A DNA stretch of 64,000 nucleotides from an uncultured Roseicyclus sp. (GTDB lineage Bacteria > Pseudomonadota > Alphaproteobacteria > Rhodobacterales > Rhodobacteraceae): contig CANLLF010000001.1 of assembly GCA_947491935.1 (NCBI GenBank), positions 744,001 to 808,000 of the forward strand. Direction: 5' to 3'. Both the position numbers and the translations under genes were made by a program. A model generated the notes under the pieces. That model was not told where the DNA came from. It ran no database searches and saw only the letters and a program-made list of their open reading frames with translations. This document shows positions 51,762 to 61,332 of this stretch, piece by piece. Position 1 is the stretch's first letter, and each line of letters opens with the position of its first letter.

Positions 51762-52610
51762 ATGATCCGTACCCTCCGGTTTACCCCGGCGGCATTCGCC
51801 GTCCTTGCGCTTGCGGCGTGTCAATCCACGACCGAAGCAGATGTCGAACGGGCGCTTGATCCGCTCAACGTCATCGATGAATCCAACCTGTCTGAGATTA
51901 TGCTCAGCGCCGCCGCCCCCGACGAGGCAGTGGATTACTTCCGCCGCGCCGTTCAGGAGGATCCCACCCGGGTCGATCTGCTGCGCGGATTGGCGAGCAG
52001 CCTGGTGCGCGCAGGCCGTGCGACGGAATCGTTGACGGTTTGGCAACAGGTTGTGGCCCATGATGGCGCCATGGAACAAGATCAGGTCGATTATGCCGAT
52101 GCGCTTATCCGCAACGGCGATTGGGATGAGGCACAAGCGCAGCTTGATGCGATCCCGCCGACCTTCGAAACCTATGAACGCTACCGGCTCGAAGCGATGA
52201 TCGCCGACAGTGAAGAGGATTGGAGCCGCGCCGACAGTTTCTATGAAACGGCCGCCGGTCTCACCACGCGGCCTGCGAACGTCTACAACAACTGGGGTTA
52301 TTCGCACCTGACCCGGGGCGACTATTCCGGGGCCGAGGATCTTTTCGTGCGCGCGATCTCCTATGATCCCGAGCTCTTTACGGCGAAGAACAACCTCGTG
52401 CTCGCCCGCGCGGCCCAGGGCAACTACGCCCTGCCGCTTATCAACATGACCCAGATCGAACGCGCCCAATTGCTGCATACCGCCGCCCTGGCCGCGATCC
52501 GTCAAGGCGAGGTTGATACCGGCCGCGGCCTTCTCAACGAGGCGATCGATACCCATCCGCAGCATTTTGAAGCGGCCGTCACCGCGCTTCGTGCGCTCGA
52601 CGCCGCCTGA
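51762..52610 (+). CDS. tadD2: TPR lipoprotein 2 (TadD-like)
   Basis: 282-residue lipoprotein (signal ending LALAAC) with several TPR units: DEAVDYFRRAVQEDPTRVDLLRGLASSLVRAGRATESLTVWQQVV, YADALIRNGDWDEAQAQLDAI, NVYNNWGYSHLTRGDYSGAEDLFVRAISYD, RQGEVDTGRGLLNEAID. Longer than the preceding TPR protein and not a close copy of it. ATG at 51762 has GAGG 6 nt upstream; an ATG at 51750 is possible. Likely outer-membrane Tad assembly factor. Confidence 0.85.
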   Translation: MIRTLRFTPAAFAVLALAACQSTTEADVERALDPLNVIDESNLSEIMLSAAAPDEAVDYFRRAVQEDPTRVDLLRGLASSLVRAGRATESLTVWQQVVAHDGAMEQDQVDYADALIRNGDWDEAQAQLDAIPPTFETYERYRLEAMIADSEEDWSRADSFYETAAGLTTRPANVYNNWGYSHLTRGDYSGAEDLFVRAISYDPELFTAKNNLVLARAAQGNYALPLINMTQIERAQLLHTAALAAIRQGEVDTGRGLLNEAIDTHPQHFEAAVTALRALDAA

Positions 52611-52626
52611 TCGGAGGTCTGAATAG

Positions 52627-53133
52627 ATGAGCACTCTGGCCCTCACACCAACCGAGGCCCTGTGGTTCTTGCCGCTGGCTTTGCCCATCTGCGTCTGGGT
52701 CGCGATGAGCGATTTGCGCGAAATGCGCATTCCCAACGTCGCGGTGTTGTCGCTGACCGGGGTGTTCGTCGTTCTGGGCCTCTTCGCCCTGCCCTTCGAT
52801 GCCTATCTGTGGCGCTTTGCGGCGCTGGGCATCGTGCTTCTGGCGGGCTTCATCATTGCGTCGCTCGGTATGGTCGGCGCGGGCGACGCGAAATTCGCCG
52901 CCGCGATGGCGCCCTTCATCGCGCCGGGCGATTACCTGTTCTTCCTGATGCTGTTCTCACTGGTCCTGATCGGCTCCTGGATCACCCATCGCAGCGCCGG
53001 TCGCGTGCCCGCCGTGCGCCGCGCCACGGCCCATTGGTCCAGTTGGGAACAGGGCAAATTGTTCCCGATGGGCGTCGCTCTGGCCGGTGCGCTGGCGATT
53101 TACCTCGCAATGGGGCTCAGCACCGGTCTTTAG
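52627..53133 (+). CDS. cpaA: Prepilin peptidase CpaA/TadV
   Basis: 168-residue A24 aspartic peptidase that cleaves the Flp leader. The catalytic aspartates are in VAMSDLREMRIPNVAVLSL and GMVGAGDAKFAAAMAPFI (GxGD), surrounded by about five membrane helices. GGAGG lies 11 nt upstream. It is placed after the TPR genes, not next to the pilins. The DUF-type N-terminal methylase domain of PilD is absent, as in TadV. Confidence 0.9.
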   Translation: MSTLALTPTEALWFLPLALPICVWVAMSDLREMRIPNVAVLSLTGVFVVLGLFALPFDAYLWRFAALGIVLLAGFIIASLGMVGAGDAKFAAAMAPFIAPGDYLFFLMLFSLVLIGSWITHRSAGRVPAVRRATAHWSSWEQGKLFPMGVALAGALAIYLAMGLSTGL

Positions 53134-53150
53134 GCCCGTCTTTGCCAAGC

Positions 53151-53174
53151 TCCTGCCCCATTTTGCGGGCAGGA
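53151..53174 (+). other. Hairpin between cpaA and the AAA ATPase gene
   Basis: TCCTGCCC (53151-53158) and GGGCAGGA (53167-53174), 8-bp perfect stem with an 8-nt CATTTTGC-type loop, 32 bp before the next ATG. Third intercistronic hairpin of the locus. Confidence 0.5.
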
Positions 53175-53206
53175 TCGCGCCAGTTAGTTGAGCGGAGATC
53201 AATTCT

Positions 53207-54523
53207 ATGAACATGCAGGTCACCGATACCGGGTTTGCCCCCCCTCCCCTGCGCAAGCTGGAAGATACCGGGTTGAGTGTCGTGATGATGCGCGACATCC
53301 TTCTCAAGACGATCTTCCGCAAGAACGTCGAACAGGCCTCCGATATCGCCAAGGCCGTGTGCCTGCCGATCCCGCTGGCCACGCAACTGATCGATATGCT
53401 GCGCGATATGAACCTGCTGCAGGCCACAGGCACGCTGCATGCCACCTCGTCCAGCGAAATGGGGTTCCAGCTGACCGATGGCGGCAAGGCCCGCGCCCTC
53501 GATGCGCTCAGCCAGTCGGAATATTACGGCGCGATGCCGGTCCCGCTCGATGATTACAAGATCCAGGTCAAGCGCCAGTCGATCCGCGACATCAACCTGA
53601 CCCGCGACATGCTCGAAGCCTCCATGGGTCACCTGATCCTGCCCGAAGGCCTGATCGATCAGCTTGGGCCGGCCGTTGGCTCCGGCCGCTCGGTTTTGAT
53701 GTATGGCCCGCCGGGCAACGGTAAATCCTCCATCGCGGAGGGGATCCGGGCCGCCATGGGCGACAATATCTACGTCCCCCATGCCCTCGCCTATGCCGGT
53801 CAGGTTATCACGGTCTACGACCCTATCGTGCACACGCCCGTCACCCAGCAAGAACAGGCCGAGTCGAGCCCGCTGCGCAAGAACGCGTCGCGGTTCGATA
53901 CGCGTTACCTGCTGTGCACCCGCCCCACCGTCATGACCGGTGGTGAATTGCGGCTGTCCATGCTCGACCTGAATTACAACGCGGTCAGCCGGACCTATCA
54001 GGCGTCGATGCAGCTGAAATCGACCGGCGGTGTCTTCATCGTGGACGACCTTGGCCGTCAGGAGGAATCGCCGCAATCGCTGATCAACCGCTGGATTGTT
54101 CCGATGGAGGTCAACTACGACATCCTCGCGCTGCAATCCGGTGAGAAATTCGAAGTTCCCTTCGACACGCTCGTCGTCTTCTCGACCAACTTCCACCCCA
54201 ACGAGATCTTTGACCAAGCCGCCCTGCGCCGGATCTTCTTCAAGGTGAAAATCGACGGACCCACGCAAGACGAATTCCTGAAGATCTTCGCAATGATCGC
54301 CAAGAAAAAGGGCGTGCCGCTCGACGAGGCGTCGCTGATCCACCTTCTCAAGAAGAAATATCCAACGATCGACAACGTCTTCGCAAATTACCACCCGGTC
54401 TTCCTGTGCGACCAGATCAAGGCGATTTGCGAATTCGAAGGCATCCCGTACCAGATGCGCCCCGAATTCATCGACCGCGCGTGGGAAAACCTCTACGTCC
54501 GCGAAGAGAAGATCGTTCACTGA
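53207..54523 (+). CDS. AAA ATPase closing the tad locus
   Basis: 438-residue cytoplasmic ATPase. The N-terminal about 120 residues look like a winged-helix or helical adapter (RDILLKTIFRKNVEQASDIAKAVCLP). Walker A is GPPGNGKS at 167-174; Walker B GGVFIVDDLGRQEESPQSLINRW, a sensor VVFSTNFHPNEIFDQAALRRIFFKVKID, matching AAA modules that act on proteins. No membrane or secretion ATPase features, so not a second CpaF. It is 73 nt after cpaA on the same strand and ends at a strong terminator, so it likely belongs to the locus. Role unknown; chaperone or regulatory action on the Tad machine is inference. Confidence 0.7.
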   Translation: MNMQVTDTGFAPPPLRKLEDTGLSVVMMRDILLKTIFRKNVEQASDIAKAVCLPIPLATQLIDMLRDMNLLQATGTLHATSSSEMGFQLTDGGKARALDALSQSEYYGAMPVPLDDYKIQVKRQSIRDINLTRDMLEASMGHLILPEGLIDQLGPAVGSGRSVLMYGPPGNGKSSIAEGIRAAMGDNIYVPHALAYAGQVITVYDPIVHTPVTQQEQAESSPLRKNASRFDTRYLLCTRPTVMTGGELRLSMLDLNYNAVSRTYQASMQLKSTGGVFIVDDLGRQEESPQSLINRWIVPMEVNYDILALQSGEKFEVPFDTLVVFSTNFHPNEIFDQAALRRIFFKVKIDGPTQDEFLKIFAMIAKKKGVPLDEASLIHLLKKKYPTIDNVFANYHPVFLCDQIKAICEFEGIPYQMRPEFIDRAWENLYVREEKIVH

Positions 54524-54570
54524 TCCGCACTCAGGCGGATCGCCGGACCGCCAATTGAACTACTATTGAT

Positions 54571-54604
54571 ATACCCGGCGTGGGTGTGACGCGCCGGGTA
54601 TTTT
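54571..54604 (+). terminator. Terminator at the end of the tad locus
   Basis: ATACCCGGCG (54571-54580) and CGCCGGGTAT (54592-54601) form a perfect 10-bp stem followed by TTTT. An outer pair CAATTGA (54552-54558) and TCAATTG (54604-54610) extends it. Confidence 0.85.
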
Positions 54605-54674
54605 CAATTGATCCACCATTGATCTATCTCGTTTCCGGATGACGCCCGGGTTTTGGCGCCCTATCTAGGGGTCC

Positions 54675-57113
54675 ATGACAGCCCACCACCCGTCCCTGCC
54701 GCCCCAGATCGAAGGTTGGTTTTCCTCGCGCGGCTGGTCCATTCACCCGCATCAGCGCGACATGCTGTCTTTGTCGGATCAGCCCTGCCAATTGCTCATC
54801 GCGCCAACCGGCGGTGGCAAGACTATGGCCGGATTTCTGCCCACACTCGCCGAGCTTGCGGACGGCGCGCACAAAGGGCTTCACACACTTTATATCAGCC
54901 CCCTCAAGGCGTTAGCCGCTGACATCAAACGTAATCTCACCGGCCCGATCGAGGAGATGGGCCTGCCGATCCGCGTCGAAGACCGAACCGGGGACACACC
55001 GGCCAGCCGCAAGAAACGTCAACGCGCGGACCCGCCCCATATTCTGCTGACCACGCCCGAAAGCCTGGCCTTGCTGACAAGCTACGAGGATGCGCAGCGA
55101 ACATTCGCAGGCCTTCAGCGCGTCATTGTCGATGAGATTCATGCCCTTAGCGAGAGCAAACGCGGCGACCAACTGATGCTCGCCCTCTCCCGGCTCAGCA
55201 CTCTGGCTCCCAACCTGCGGCGCGTGGGCCTGTCCGCGACCGTAGAGGATCCGCAAGCCGTTGCCGGCATTCTGGCCAAAAACCCGGACCCCTGCGCAAT
55301 TCTGCAGGCCGATCCCGGCCCCGACCCCGACATACGAATGCTCACCACCGAGACCCCGCCACCGTGGTCCGGCGGCGGCGGGAAATACGCCATGCAGGCC
55401 GTGCTCGACCAGGTAAAGGCCCACAAAACCACGCTTATTTTTCACAATACACGCGCCCAGGCCGAGATCTTTTTCCACCATCTCTGGCTCGCCAACGAAG
55501 ATCAGATCCCCATCGGCATCCATCACGGTGCGCTGTCGCGGGAGCAGCGGGAAAAGGTGGAAGACGCCATGATCGCGGGCCAATTGAAGGCGATCGTCTG
55601 CACTGGAAGCCTCGATCTCGGCATCGATTGGGGGGATGTGGATCTGGTCATTCAGGTCGGCGCGCCGAAGAATGTCAAACGCCTGGTTCAGCGGATCGGG
55701 CGCGCCAATCACCGCTACAACGCGCCGTCCAAGGCCTTGATCGTACCCGCAAATCGCTTCGAGGTGATCGAATGCGTGGCCGCCCTTCAGGCCGTCCGCG
55801 AACACACGCTGGATGGCGATACGGACCATACCGGCCCGCTTGATGTGCTGTGCCAGCACATCCTGATCCGCGCTTGCGCCGGGCCTTTCACGGCTGATGA
55901 GCTTTACGCGGAGGTTCGCACCGCCGGCGCCTATGCCGACCTGCCGCGCGATACGTTCGACAGGTGCCTCGATTTTGCGGCCACCGGCGGCTACGCCCTT
56001 CGGGCCTATGACAAGTGGCAGCGGCTGATCAAAAGGGACGGCGTCTACACCTTGCGCGATCCGCGTGGCACGCAACGGGTTCGCATGAATATCGGCACCA
56101 TCGTCGATGCCGACAAGATGGCCGTTCGCTTGCAGAAAACCCGCGGCGGCAAGCCCTTGGGCGAGGTCGAGGAGTATTTCGCCTCCACGCTCCGCAAGGG
56201 CGATACGTTCCTGATCGGCGGCCAGGTCGTGCGGTATGAGGGCATGCGCGAGATGAATGTCGAGGTGTCGAAAACCCCCTATCAGAAGCCCAAGATCGCA
56301 ACCTTCATGGGAACCAAATTCGCCACATCGACCCAGCTCTCCGACCGGATCCTGGCCATGTTCCGGCAGGACGATTGGCCAGAGCTTCCGCAACACACCC
56401 GCGATTGGCTGCACCTGCAACGCAAGGTCTCCAAACTGCCCGAGCGGGACAGATTGCTGGTCGAAACCTTCCCCCATGACGGGCGCGAACACCTCTGTGC
56501 CTATGGCTTCGCGGGCAAGAATGCGCAGCAAACCCTGGGGCTCCTGCTGACCCAAAGGATGGAAGAACAGGGCCTCAACCCGATGGGATTCGTCTGCACC
56601 GACTACGCCACGCTGATCTGGGGCCTCGACCAAGTCTCTGATATCCCGCCCCTTTTTAGCCGGGAGAACCTGTTGGCGACGATGGAATCCTGGCTGGCGG
56701 ACAATGCGGTCATGAAGCGAACCTTCAAGGGCAGCGCCATTATCGCAGGGCTGGTGGACCGTGCGATGCCCGGCGCCAAGCGCAAGACGGGGCGACAGGC
56801 GACATTCTCCACCGACATCCTCTACGACACGTTGCGCAAATACGATCCGGGGCACATCATGCTCGACATCACCCGGCAGGAGGCCATGCGCGGGCTTGTC
56901 GATTTCGGGCGAATCGAACAGATGCTCGACCGGATCGGCGATCGTATCGATCACGCGCCGCTCACCCGCGTCACCCCGCTTGCGGCACCCCTGTTCCTGG
57001 AACCCGGGCGCATTCCGATCCAGGGGCTGGCCAATGAACGCCTGCTAGATGATGAGGCGGAACGCCTGATGACAACCGCCGGACTGGAATTCGGCCCAAG
57101 GGTCCCGTCCTAG
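54675..57113 (+). CDS. Ligase-associated DEXH-box DNA helicase (Lhr-like)
   Basis: 812-residue superfamily-2 helicase of the ligase-associated DNA damage response group. Walker A APTGGGKT at 43-50, DEIH in VIVDEIHALSESKRGDQ, LSATVEDPQAVAG, motif VI RLVQRIGRANHR and a long Lhr-type C-terminal region (KWQRLIKRDGVYTLRDPRG, GREHLCAYGFAGKNAQQTLGLLLTQRMEE, FSTDILYDTLRKYDP). The companion ATP-dependent ligase and exonuclease are not in this window; the PdeM phosphoesterase follows at once. Probably acts in DNA repair. Confidence 0.88.
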   Translation: MTAHHPSLPPQIEGWFSSRGWSIHPHQRDMLSLSDQPCQLLIAPTGGGKTMAGFLPTLAELADGAHKGLHTLYISPLKALAADIKRNLTGPIEEMGLPIRVEDRTGDTPASRKKRQRADPPHILLTTPESLALLTSYEDAQRTFAGLQRVIVDEIHALSESKRGDQLMLALSRLSTLAPNLRRVGLSATVEDPQAVAGILAKNPDPCAILQADPGPDPDIRMLTTETPPPWSGGGGKYAMQAVLDQVKAHKTTLIFHNTRAQAEIFFHHLWLANEDQIPIGIHHGALSREQREKVEDAMIAGQLKAIVCTGSLDLGIDWGDVDLVIQVGAPKNVKRLVQRIGRANHRYNAPSKALIVPANRFEVIECVAALQAVREHTLDGDTDHTGPLDVLCQHILIRACAGPFTADELYAEVRTAGAYADLPRDTFDRCLDFAATGGYALRAYDKWQRLIKRDGVYTLRDPRGTQRVRMNIGTIVDADKMAVRLQKTRGGKPLGEVEEYFASTLRKGDTFLIGGQVVRYEGMREMNVEVSKTPYQKPKIATFMGTKFATSTQLSDRILAMFRQDDWPELPQHTRDWLHLQRKVSKLPERDRLLVETFPHDGREHLCAYGFAGKNAQQTLGLLLTQRMEEQGLNPMGFVCTDYATLIWGLDQVSDIPPLFSRENLLATMESWLADNAVMKRTFKGSAIIAGLVDRAMPGAKRKTGRQATFSTDILYDTLRKYDPGHIMLDITRQEAMRGLVDFGRIEQMLDRIGDRIDHAPLTRVTPLAAPLFLEPGRIPIQGLANERLLDDEAERLMTTAGLEFGPRVPS

Positions 57114-57160
57114 CCGACGTGCCATTGCATGGCGGCCATCGGGATGGTTATGAACGAAAC

Positions 57161-57823
57161 ATGAACGGTCTTTCCTTTTCCTTCCACGATGCCGCCTTGG
57201 TCGCGCGCCCGTCTGGCGCGCTGTTCTGGCCTGCGGAACGCGCGCTTGTCGTCAGCGATCTGCATTTCGGCAAAGTCGAACGGATGGCCCGCCGGGGCGG
57301 CCCGATGTTGCCGCCCTATGAGCTGACCGAAACCCTCGACCGGCTGCTGGCCGACATTGCCCAAACGGATCCGCGGATCGTCATCTGCCTGGGCGACAGT
57401 TTCGACGATCTCGCGGCCGCCCGGGCCACGGGTGAGGCCGTCGCCGAGCGCTTGGCACCCGCCATGGCGGGACGGCGCTGGATCTGGATCGAAGGCAACC
57501 ATGATCCCGGCCCGGTCGGACTTGGCGGCGAGCATCTGGCCGAACTCACGCTGGCCAATCTCACCTTCCGGCACATCGCGGAAGGCGGCGAAACAGGCGA
57601 GATATCAGGGCATTACCACCCCAAGGCCCGTGTCATTCTCCGGGGGCGCGCGATCACGCGGCGCTGCCTTCTGATCGATGCCCATCGCATGATCCTTCCC
57701 GCTTACGGCACCTATACCGGCGGGCTTTTCTGCCATCAGCCCGAATTGGCCAATCTGATGCAGCCGGACGCAACGGCCATCCTTCTGGGCGCACGGCCCG
57801 TCGCCTTGCCGATGCCGCGCTAG
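57161..57823 (+). CDS. pdeM: Ligase-associated DNA damage response phosphoesterase PdeM
   Basis: 220-residue metallophosphoesterase. The metal-site motifs are VVSDLHFGKVERMARRG (DxH), ICLGDSFDDLAAA (GDxxD), WIEGNHDPGP (GNHD) and EISGHYHPKA (GHxH), which together define the calcineurin-like fold. PdeM travels with the DEXH helicase and ligase in damage-response clusters, and here it is 47 nt after the helicase. ATG at 57161 (MNGLSFSF) chosen over a longer in-frame start. Confidence 0.85.
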   Translation: MNGLSFSFHDAALVARPSGALFWPAERALVVSDLHFGKVERMARRGGPMLPPYELTETLDRLLADIAQTDPRIVICLGDSFDDLAAARATGEAVAERLAPAMAGRRWIWIEGNHDPGPVGLGGEHLAELTLANLTFRHIAEGGETGEISGHYHPKARVILRGRAITRRCLLIDAHRMILPAYGTYTGGLFCHQPELANLMQPDATAILLGARPVALPMPR

Positions 57824-57961
57824 AGCCGCCGGGTGCCGCGACGGTGCTGCAAATCGCAAGGGACCCACTTCCAGACCGCCCGTTAACTCGCCTATGGTCC
57901 ACCCTGTCGGCACAGCTGCACGCTGCCTGCCCGCCTGAAATCCAAGCAAGAGGCCACTGCC

Positions 57962-58378
57962 GTGACATCGGACATCGAAGACGCCATCCGCGCCAGTTTC
58001 GCACAGCAGGGCCTGATGGAGACATTCGGTGCCTCGATCCTGAGCATCGATGCGGGCCGAGTCGTGCTCGCCATGCCCATCCTGCCCGCCATCGGACAGC
58101 AGCATGGCGTGGCCCACGCGGGCGCGAGCTTTGCACTGGGGGATTCGGCATCGGGCTACGCGGCGCTGAGCCTGATGCCTCCCGGTTCGGAAGTGATGAC
58201 CGTGGAAATGAAGATCAACCTGATCGCCCCCGCCGCGGGCAAGCGGTTGATCGCGACAGGCCAGGTCATGAAACCGGGCCGACGCCTGATGATCACGCGC
58301 TGCACCGTCGAAGCCGAAGCCGAAGATGGCGGCCGCAAGGATGTGGCCCTGCTGCAGGGTACGATGATCCCGGTCTAA
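57962..58378 (+). CDS. PaaI-family hotdog thioesterase
   Basis: 138-residue thioesterase with hotdog-fold signature QQHGVAHAGASFALGDSASGYAALSL, the His/Gly and Asp of the family, and MTVEMKINLIAPAAGKRLIATGQVMKPG. It starts with GTG at 57962. It is distinct from the one at 20287, which has HGGW and a longer N-terminus. Substrate unknown; role in the phenylacetate pathway is not implied by context. Confidence 0.82.
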   Translation: MTSDIEDAIRASFAQQGLMETFGASILSIDAGRVVLAMPILPAIGQQHGVAHAGASFALGDSASGYAALSLMPPGSEVMTVEMKINLIAPAAGKRLIATGQVMKPGRRLMITRCTVEAEAEDGGRKDVALLQGTMIPV

Positions 58379-58398
58379 GCCGTGGATGCCGCGTCGGC

Positions 58399-59298
58399 CT
58401 AGGCCGTCAGCCCCTGCGGCGCGTCCAAACCATTGGCGCGGCAGCAGGCCGTCAGCGTGTTGGCCAGAAGGCACGCAATCGTCATCGGGCCAACGCCGCC
58501 CGGAACCGGGGTGATCGCCCCCGCGACCTCGACGGCCTCGGCGAAATTCACATCACCGATCAGCTTGGTCTTGCCCGGCTTGTCGGGGTGCGGCACACGA
58601 GAGATGCCCACATCGATCACCGTCGCGCCCGGCTTCACCCAATCGCCCCGCACCATCTCGGCGCGGCCCACGGCGGCCACCAGGATATCCGCCCGGCGGC
58701 AGACCTCGGGCAGATCCTTCGTGCGCGAATGGGCGATCGTGACAGTGCAATTGTCCCCCAGCAGCAACTGTGCCATCGGCTTGCCGAACAGGTTGGAGCG
58801 TCCGATCACCACGGCGTCCTTGCCCGACAGGCTTTCGAACTGAGCGCGCAGCAGCATCAGGCAACCAAGCGGCGTGCAACTGACCAGCGCCTCGCCCCCG
58901 GTGGACAAAAGACCCGCATTGGTCACGCTCAACCCGTCAACGTCCTTGGCCGGGTCGATCCGCGCCACCGTGCGGCGCTCGTCCAGATGGTCGGGAACCG
59001 GAAACTGGCACAGGATGCCATGGACATTCGGATCCGTGTTCAGCTTGTCGATCAGCGCGAACAGATCCTCTTCCGACGTATCGGCGGGCAGCTTGTGCTC
59101 GAACGAAGTCATGCCAACCTCGACCGTCGCCTTGTGCTTGTGGCTCACGTAAACTTCTGACGCGGGATCCTCGCCCACCAGCACCACCGCCAGCCCCGGC
59201 GTAACCCCGTGCTCCGCCTTCAGGCGCTGCACATGGTCGGCCACCTGGGCGCGTAGTCTGGCCGCGAAGGCCTTTCCGTCGATGATCGTTGCGCTCAT
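58399..59298 (-). CDS. folD: Methylenetetrahydrofolate dehydrogenase/cyclohydrolase FolD
   Basis: 299-residue bifunctional enzyme interconverting 5,10-methylene-THF and 10-formyl-THF. The catalytic Tyr50 and Lys54 are in [60 protein letters not shown] (NADP site) and [19 protein letters not shown] complete it. The ATG at 59298 ([12 protein letters not shown]) gives the normal length; further in-frame sequence crosses the palindromic spacer. It follows fhs on the same strand. Confidence 0.94.
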   Translation of the reverse strand: MSATIIDGKAFAARLRAQVADHVQRLKAEHGVTPGLAVVLVGEDPASEVYVSHKHKATVEVGMTSFEHKLPADTSEEDLFALIDKLNTDPNVHGILCQFPVPDHLDERRTVARIDPAKDVDGLSVTNAGLLSTGGEALVSCTPLGCLMLLRAQFESLSGKDAVVIGRSNLFGKPMAQLLLGDNCTVTIAHSRTKDLPEVCRRADILVAAVGRAEMVRGDWVKPGATVIDVGISRVPHPDKPGKTKLIGDVNFAEAVEVAGAITPVPGGVGPMTIACLLANTLTACCRANGLDAPQGLTA

Positions 59299-59371
59299 GT
59301 CCCGTCTCTCCCTCGCATCTCGCGCGACCCGCCCTGCTCGGCGAACCGCCCCTTTCTTGTTTCCCAAATAT

Positions 59372-59418
59372 CCCCGCCGGAGGCATGGAGCCGCCTCGGG
59401 CGGGGGCTCGAGGCCCCC
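59372..59418. repeat. Palindromes between fhs and folD
   Basis: CCCCGCCGGAGGC (59372-59384) pairs with GCCTCGGGCGGGG (59393-59405) with one mismatch; GGGGGC (59402-59407) pairs with GCCCCC (59413-59418). The pattern resembles the palindromes at 19958-20080 and 22091-22110. On the minus strand it follows fhs by 11 bp and may attenuate before folD. Confidence 0.55.
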
Positions 59419-59429
59419 GGCGCGCCGCT

Positions 59430-61106
59430 CTAGAACAGCCCCTCGATCTCGCCTGCATCGTTGAGGTGGATCGCCTCGGCCGACGGCGTCCGCGGCAGGC
59501 CGGGCATGGTCATGATCTCGCCGCAGACCGCCACGATGAAGCCCGCGCCGGCGCTCAGCCGCACCTCGCGCACCGGGATGGTGAAGCCCGTGGGCGCGCC
59601 GCGCGCATTGGGGTCGGTGGTGAAGGAATACTGCGTTTTTGCCATACATACCGGCAGGGTGCCGTAGCCCTGCTCCTCCCACAGCTTCAGCTGGTCGAGG
59701 ATCTTCTTGTCCATCACCGCCTCATCGGCGCGGTAGATCTTCTGGCACACCGCCTGGATCTTGTCGGCCAGGGCCATGTCGTCGGGGTAGAGCGTGTGGA
59801 AGTCCGCCGCGCCCTGCTCGATGACCTCGACGACCTTCTCGGCCAGCGGCGCAGCGCCTTCTCCGCCCAGTTCCCAGTGGCGGCTCAGCACCGCTTCCGC
59901 GCCCTGGAAGGCGACGTAATCCTTAACCGCCTGCACTTCGGCGTCGGTATCGGTCACGAAGTGGTTAATCGCGACGACCACCGGCACGCCGAAGCTCTTC
60001 ACGTTCTCGATGTGGCGGCCGAGGTTGGCGCAGCCCGCCTGCACCGCGTCCACATTCTCCGCCCCCAGATCCGCCTTGGCGACGCCGCCATTCATCTTCA
60101 TCGCCCGCACTGTGGCCACGACGACCACCACCGATGGCGCCAGCCCCGCCTTGCGGCACTTGATGTTCATGAACTTCTCGGCGCCCAGATCGGCCCCGAA
60201 GCCCGCTTCCGTCACCACGTAATCGCACAGCTTGAGCGCCGTCGTCGTGGCGATGACGGAGTTGCAGCCATGGGCGATATTGGCGAACGGCCCGCCATGG
60301 ACGAAGGCCGGGTTGTTTTCCAGCGTCTGCACCAGGTTCGGCTGCATCGCGTCCTTGAGCAGCACCGTCATGGCGCCGTCGGCCTTGATGTCGCGCGCAT
60401 AGACCGGCGAGCGGTCCCGCCTGTAGGCCACGATCATCGCGCCGAGCCGCTCCTGCAGGTCCTTGAGGTCTTTCGCCAGGCACAGGATCGCCATCACCTC
60501 GGAGGCCACCGTGATGTCGAACCCCGCCTCGCGCGGGAAGCCATTGGCCACGCCGCCGAGCGAGGCCGTGATCTGCCGCAGCGCGCGGTCGTTCATGTCC
60601 ACGACGCGGCGCCACACCACACGGCGCACGTCGATCTCCAGCGCATTGCCCCAGTAGATGTGGTTGTCGATCATCGCCGACAGCAGGCTGTGAGCCGAGG
60701 TGATGGCGTGGAAATCGCCGGTGAAGTGGAGGTTCATCTCCTCCATCGGCACCACTTGCGCATAGCCGCCGCCCGCCGCCCCGCCTTTCATGCCGAAGTT
60801 GGGGCCCAGGGACGCCTCGCGAATACACACCATCGCGTTCTTGCCGATGCGGTTCAGGCCGTCGCCCAGACCCACCGTGGTCGTCGTCTTGCCCTCTCCC
60901 GCGGGCGTGGGGTTGATCGCGGTCACCAGGATCAGGTGGCCATTCCCGCGATCCTGCACCGAATTGATGAACGATTGACTAACCTTCGCCTTGTCATGCC
61001 CATAAGGCAGCAAATCCGCGCTCCCGATCCCGATCTTCGCCCCAATCTCCTGGATCGGCCTCTTCCGCGCTTCCCGCGCGATCTCAATATCGGACTTGTA
61101 ACCCAT
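59430..61106 (-). CDS. fhs: Formate-tetrahydrofolate ligase
   Basis: 558-residue enzyme making 10-formyl-THF from formate, THF and ATP. The ATP-binding motif is TPAGEGKT at 67-74; [20 protein letters not shown] in the form [36 protein letters not shown], and [16 protein letters not shown] are family landmarks. It starts at 61106 ([10 protein letters not shown]); a longer in-frame upstream reading is rejected. With folD it gives a complete formate-to-methylene-THF path, and metF links to methionine. Confidence 0.95.
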   Translation of the reverse strand: MGYKSDIEIAREARKRPIQEIGAKIGIGSADLLPYGHDKAKVSQSFINSVQDRGNGHLILVTAINPTPAGEGKTTTTVGLGDGLNRIGKNAMVCIREASLGPNFGMKGGAAGGGYAQVVPMEEMNLHFTGDFHAITSAHSLLSAMIDNHIYWGNALEIDVRRVVWRRVVDMNDRALRQITASLGGVANGFPREAGFDITVASEVMAILCLAKDLKDLQERLGAMIVAYRRDRSPVYARDIKADGAMTVLLKDAMQPNLVQTLENNPAFVHGGPFANIAHGCNSVIATTTALKLCDYVVTEAGFGADLGAEKFMNIKCRKAGLAPSVVVVVATVRAMKMNGGVAKADLGAENVDAVQAGCANLGRHIENVKSFGVPVVVAINHFVTDTDAEVQAVKDYVAFQGAEAVLSRHWELGGEGAAPLAEKVVEVIEQGAADFHTLYPDDMALADKIQAVCQKIYRADEAVMDKKILDQLKLWEEQGYGTLPVCMAKTQYSFTTDPNARGAPTGFTIPVREVRLSAGAGFIVAVCGEIMTMPGLPRTPSAEAIHLNDAGEIEGLF

Positions 61107-61332
61107 GGCGCGCTGTTCCTTCGCAAAGATCCGTTGGTTCACTCGCCTATAACGGGCATGTCGGCCTGGGATAGGGCCAATTCCGACATTTTCGCAGGGC
61201 ATCCCGTCATGCGGCTGCGTGAGGTTTCCAAAAGGAAAACTCCAGGCGCGATTGGAACCCTCTGGCGTCGAAAGGGTTTCTTAACGGAAAGCAGCCATAT
61301 TGAAACGAGCGTTTAATACTTAGGGGGATATC

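Noticed and set aside
54912-56954. 680-residue minus-strand reading frame
   Set aside because: Antisense of the ligase-associated helicase; no motifs and no ribosome site.
59289-61316. 675-residue plus-strand reading frame
   Set aside because: Antisense of fhs; strongly Arg/His-rich, no domain.
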